A DNA stretch of 64,000 bases from an uncultured Nocardioides sp. (GTDB lineage Bacteria > Actinomycetota > Actinomycetes > Propionibacteriales > Nocardioidaceae). A program made the position numbers and the translations under genes. Positions 63,041 to 64,000 of the stretch are shown piece after piece; within the stretch, counting starts at the first letter, position 1, and the number at the start of each line of letters is the position of its first letter. The stretch is from positions 434,001-498,000 of the forward strand of contig NZ_CANKZF010000003.1 of NCBI RefSeq assembly GCF_947488515.1. Reading direction: 5' to 3'. The notes under the pieces are model-generated. The model saw nothing but the letters and a program-made list of their open reading frames with translations, made no database searches and was not told where the DNA came from.

Positions 63041-63573
63041 CGGGTCACCTCCAGCGGGTCGGCGGGGATGAGATCGGAGTCGGCGATCCGGTCGCCGAGG
63101 CGCGTGCGGAGGGTGCGGAGGCCGGTGGAGACCTGGCTCTTGACGGTGCCGACCGCGCACCCGAGGACCGCCGCGGTCTGGACCTCGGTGAGGTCCTCGT
63201 AGAAGCGGAGCACGATCGCAGCACGCTGCCGCGGCGGCAGGGCCTGCAGCGCCTGCCAGAGCAGGTCCCGCGTGGCCACGTCGTCGTCGTGACCGGCCCC
63301 GACCCGCTCGGGCACGGTGTCGACCGGACGCTCGCCCCAGCTGCGGCGGCGGTACCAGGTGATCGCCGTGGTCGTGATCGCCTTGCGCGTGTAGGCCTCG
63401 GCCTTGCTCGGGTCGCGAAGCCTCGGCCACGCGACGTACGTCTTGGTGAGCGCCTCCTGGAGCAGGTCCTGGGCGAGGCCACGGTCGCCGACCAGGAGGT
63501 ACGCCGTGCGGTGCAGCGAGGCCGATCGGGCGGCGACGAACTCGGCGAAGGCTGCCGGATCTCGTCGTGGCAT
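63037..63573 (-). CDS. SigE-family (ECF-like) RNA polymerase sigma factor
   Basis: The 178-residue protein has region 2 (FVAARSASLHRTAYLLVGDRGLAQDLLQEALTKTYVAW) and region 4 (LQALPPRQRAAIVLRFYEDLTEVQTAAVLGCAVGTVKSQVSTGLRTLR). ATG 63573 gives the usual MPRRDPAAFAEFV start; longer ATG-less extensions are not supported. Gene order sigma then membrane partner is opposite to that at 52457-54305. Confidence 0.88.
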   Translation of the reverse strand: MPRRDPAAFAEFVAARSASLHRTAYLLVGDRGLAQDLLQEALTKTYVAWPRLRDPSKAEAYTRKAITTTAITWYRRRSWGERPVDTVPERVGAGHDDDVATRDLLWQALQALPPRQRAAIVLRFYEDLTEVQTAAVLGCAVGTVKSQVSTGLRTLRTRLGDRIADSDLIPADPLEVTR

Positions 63574-63693
63574 CGCTGGGTCCTGACTGCTCGGGGTGCT
63601 CACCCGTACCGACGATCCCAGCACCCCGGATGGTTGGGTCACCCGCGACACGCGACACGCGAGACCGGGAGGCGCGGGAGGGTCGGTCGGGTC

Positions 63694-63699
63694 TACCTT
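63694..63699 (+). promoter_or_regulatory. -10 element of leaderless promoter for the amino-acid permease
   Basis: TACCTT lies 6 nt before the ATG at 63706. Confidence 0.5.
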
Positions 63700-63705
63700 G
63701 CAGGG

Positions 63706-64000
63706 ATGAGTCTCTTCCGGACCAAGTCAGTCGAGCAGTCGATCGCCGAGACCGAGGAGCCCGAGCACCGCCTCAAGAAGAACCTCGGTGCCCTCGACCT
63801 CACGATCTTCGGTGTCGGCGTCATCATCGGCGCCGGTATCTTCGTCTACACCGGCCTGGTCGCCGCGACCAACGCCGGACCGGCCATCTCGGTGTCGTTC
63901 CTCATCGCCGGACTGGCCTGCGCGCTCGCGGCCCTCTGCTACGCCGAGTTCGCCTCGACGGTGCCCGTCGCGGGGAGCGCCTACACGTTCTCGTACGCCA
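63706..64000 (+). CDS. APC-family amino-acid permease, N-terminal part (cut by window edge)
   Basis: The first 98 codons are visible: a polar start (RTKSVEQSIAETEEPEHRLKKNLGALDLTIFGVGVIIGAGIFVYTG), then two more helices with AGLACALAALCYAEFASTVPVAGSAYTFSYA. This is the start of the cationic amino-acid transporter (CAT/YfnA-type) family, with the GVGVIIGAGIF substrate motif. The rest lies beyond the window. Confidence 0.88.
   Translation, partial: MSLFRTKSVEQSIAETEEPEHRLKKNLGALDLTIFGVGVIIGAGIFVYTGLVAATNAGPAISVSFLIAGLACALAALCYAEFASTVPVAGSAYTFSYA

Overview
This is a chromosomal window from a very GC-rich actinobacterium. The gene set and codon use look most like Nocardioides or a close relative in the Nocardioidaceae. 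The basis for that call is extreme GC at third positions, frequent GTG starts, many leaderless promoters, and actinobacterial marker families (SepH, DUF4193, DUF3710, DUF3159, DUF7455, DUF5998, an LprG/P55 pair, and a ferrochelatase with C-terminal cysteines). I see no rRNA, tRNA, CRISPR array, integrase, insertion sequence or prophage.

Layout. 1-8.5 kb: end of a 5-oxoprolinase operon (pxpB/pxpC), DNA polymerase IV, a DUF4192 protein, a GCS2-family ligase, a UspA protein, an HhH-GPD repair protein and the principal sigma factor. 8.5-13.4 kb: a broken TetR gene, secreted or lipoprotein enzymes (M28 peptidase, CapA-like), an EamA transporter, and DUF456 and DUF7455 proteins. 13.6-25 kb: the topoisomerase IV genes parE and parC, separated by a GMC oxidoreductase/aldehyde dehydrogenase pair, beta-carbonic anhydrase, and an lprG-P55 pair that continues tightly from parC. 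25-38 kb: a GNAT/acyl-CoA-synthetase fusion, DUF5998, a phosphodiesterase, thymidine kinase, a sulfurtransferase, MOSC, SepH, a TRIC-like channel, a sugar-lactone oxidase with an MFS transporter, ferrochelatase and an inositol-phosphatase-family enzyme.

38-47 kb is a conserved actinobacterial block: DUF4193, DUF4235, DUF3093, dut, DUF3710, an OB-fold protein, DUF3159, two TrkA/RCK proteins, a KimA-like APC transporter and a TRAM-domain RNA methyltransferase. From memory it matches the Mycobacterium tuberculosis region between suhB (Rv2701c) and Rv2689c, with sigA and dxs lying further out on either side as they do here. 47-64 kb: an unusual coiled-coil membrane protein, a small kinase, aconitase, two SigE-family sigma-factor modules, an alpha/beta hydrolase, a thiamine-linked mini-operon, a gene of unknown function behind a perfect LexA box, a triple-Nudix protein with an SMP-30-like lactonase, dxs, and the start of an amino-acid permease.

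The points most worth following are: the SOS-box-controlled unknown gene at 57409-57825 and its triple-Nudix neighbour; a two-hairpin dispersed repeat at 5081-5216 and 19239-19372; abutting divergent leaderless promoters between DUF3093 and dut; the coiled-coil/AIM24-like protein at 46813-48315; and the divergent RCK/KimA-like potassium module. About twenty genes carry a TANNNT hexamer 6-8 nt before the start codon, which indicates widespread leaderless transcription. All function calls come from reading translated motifs; no database search was run.
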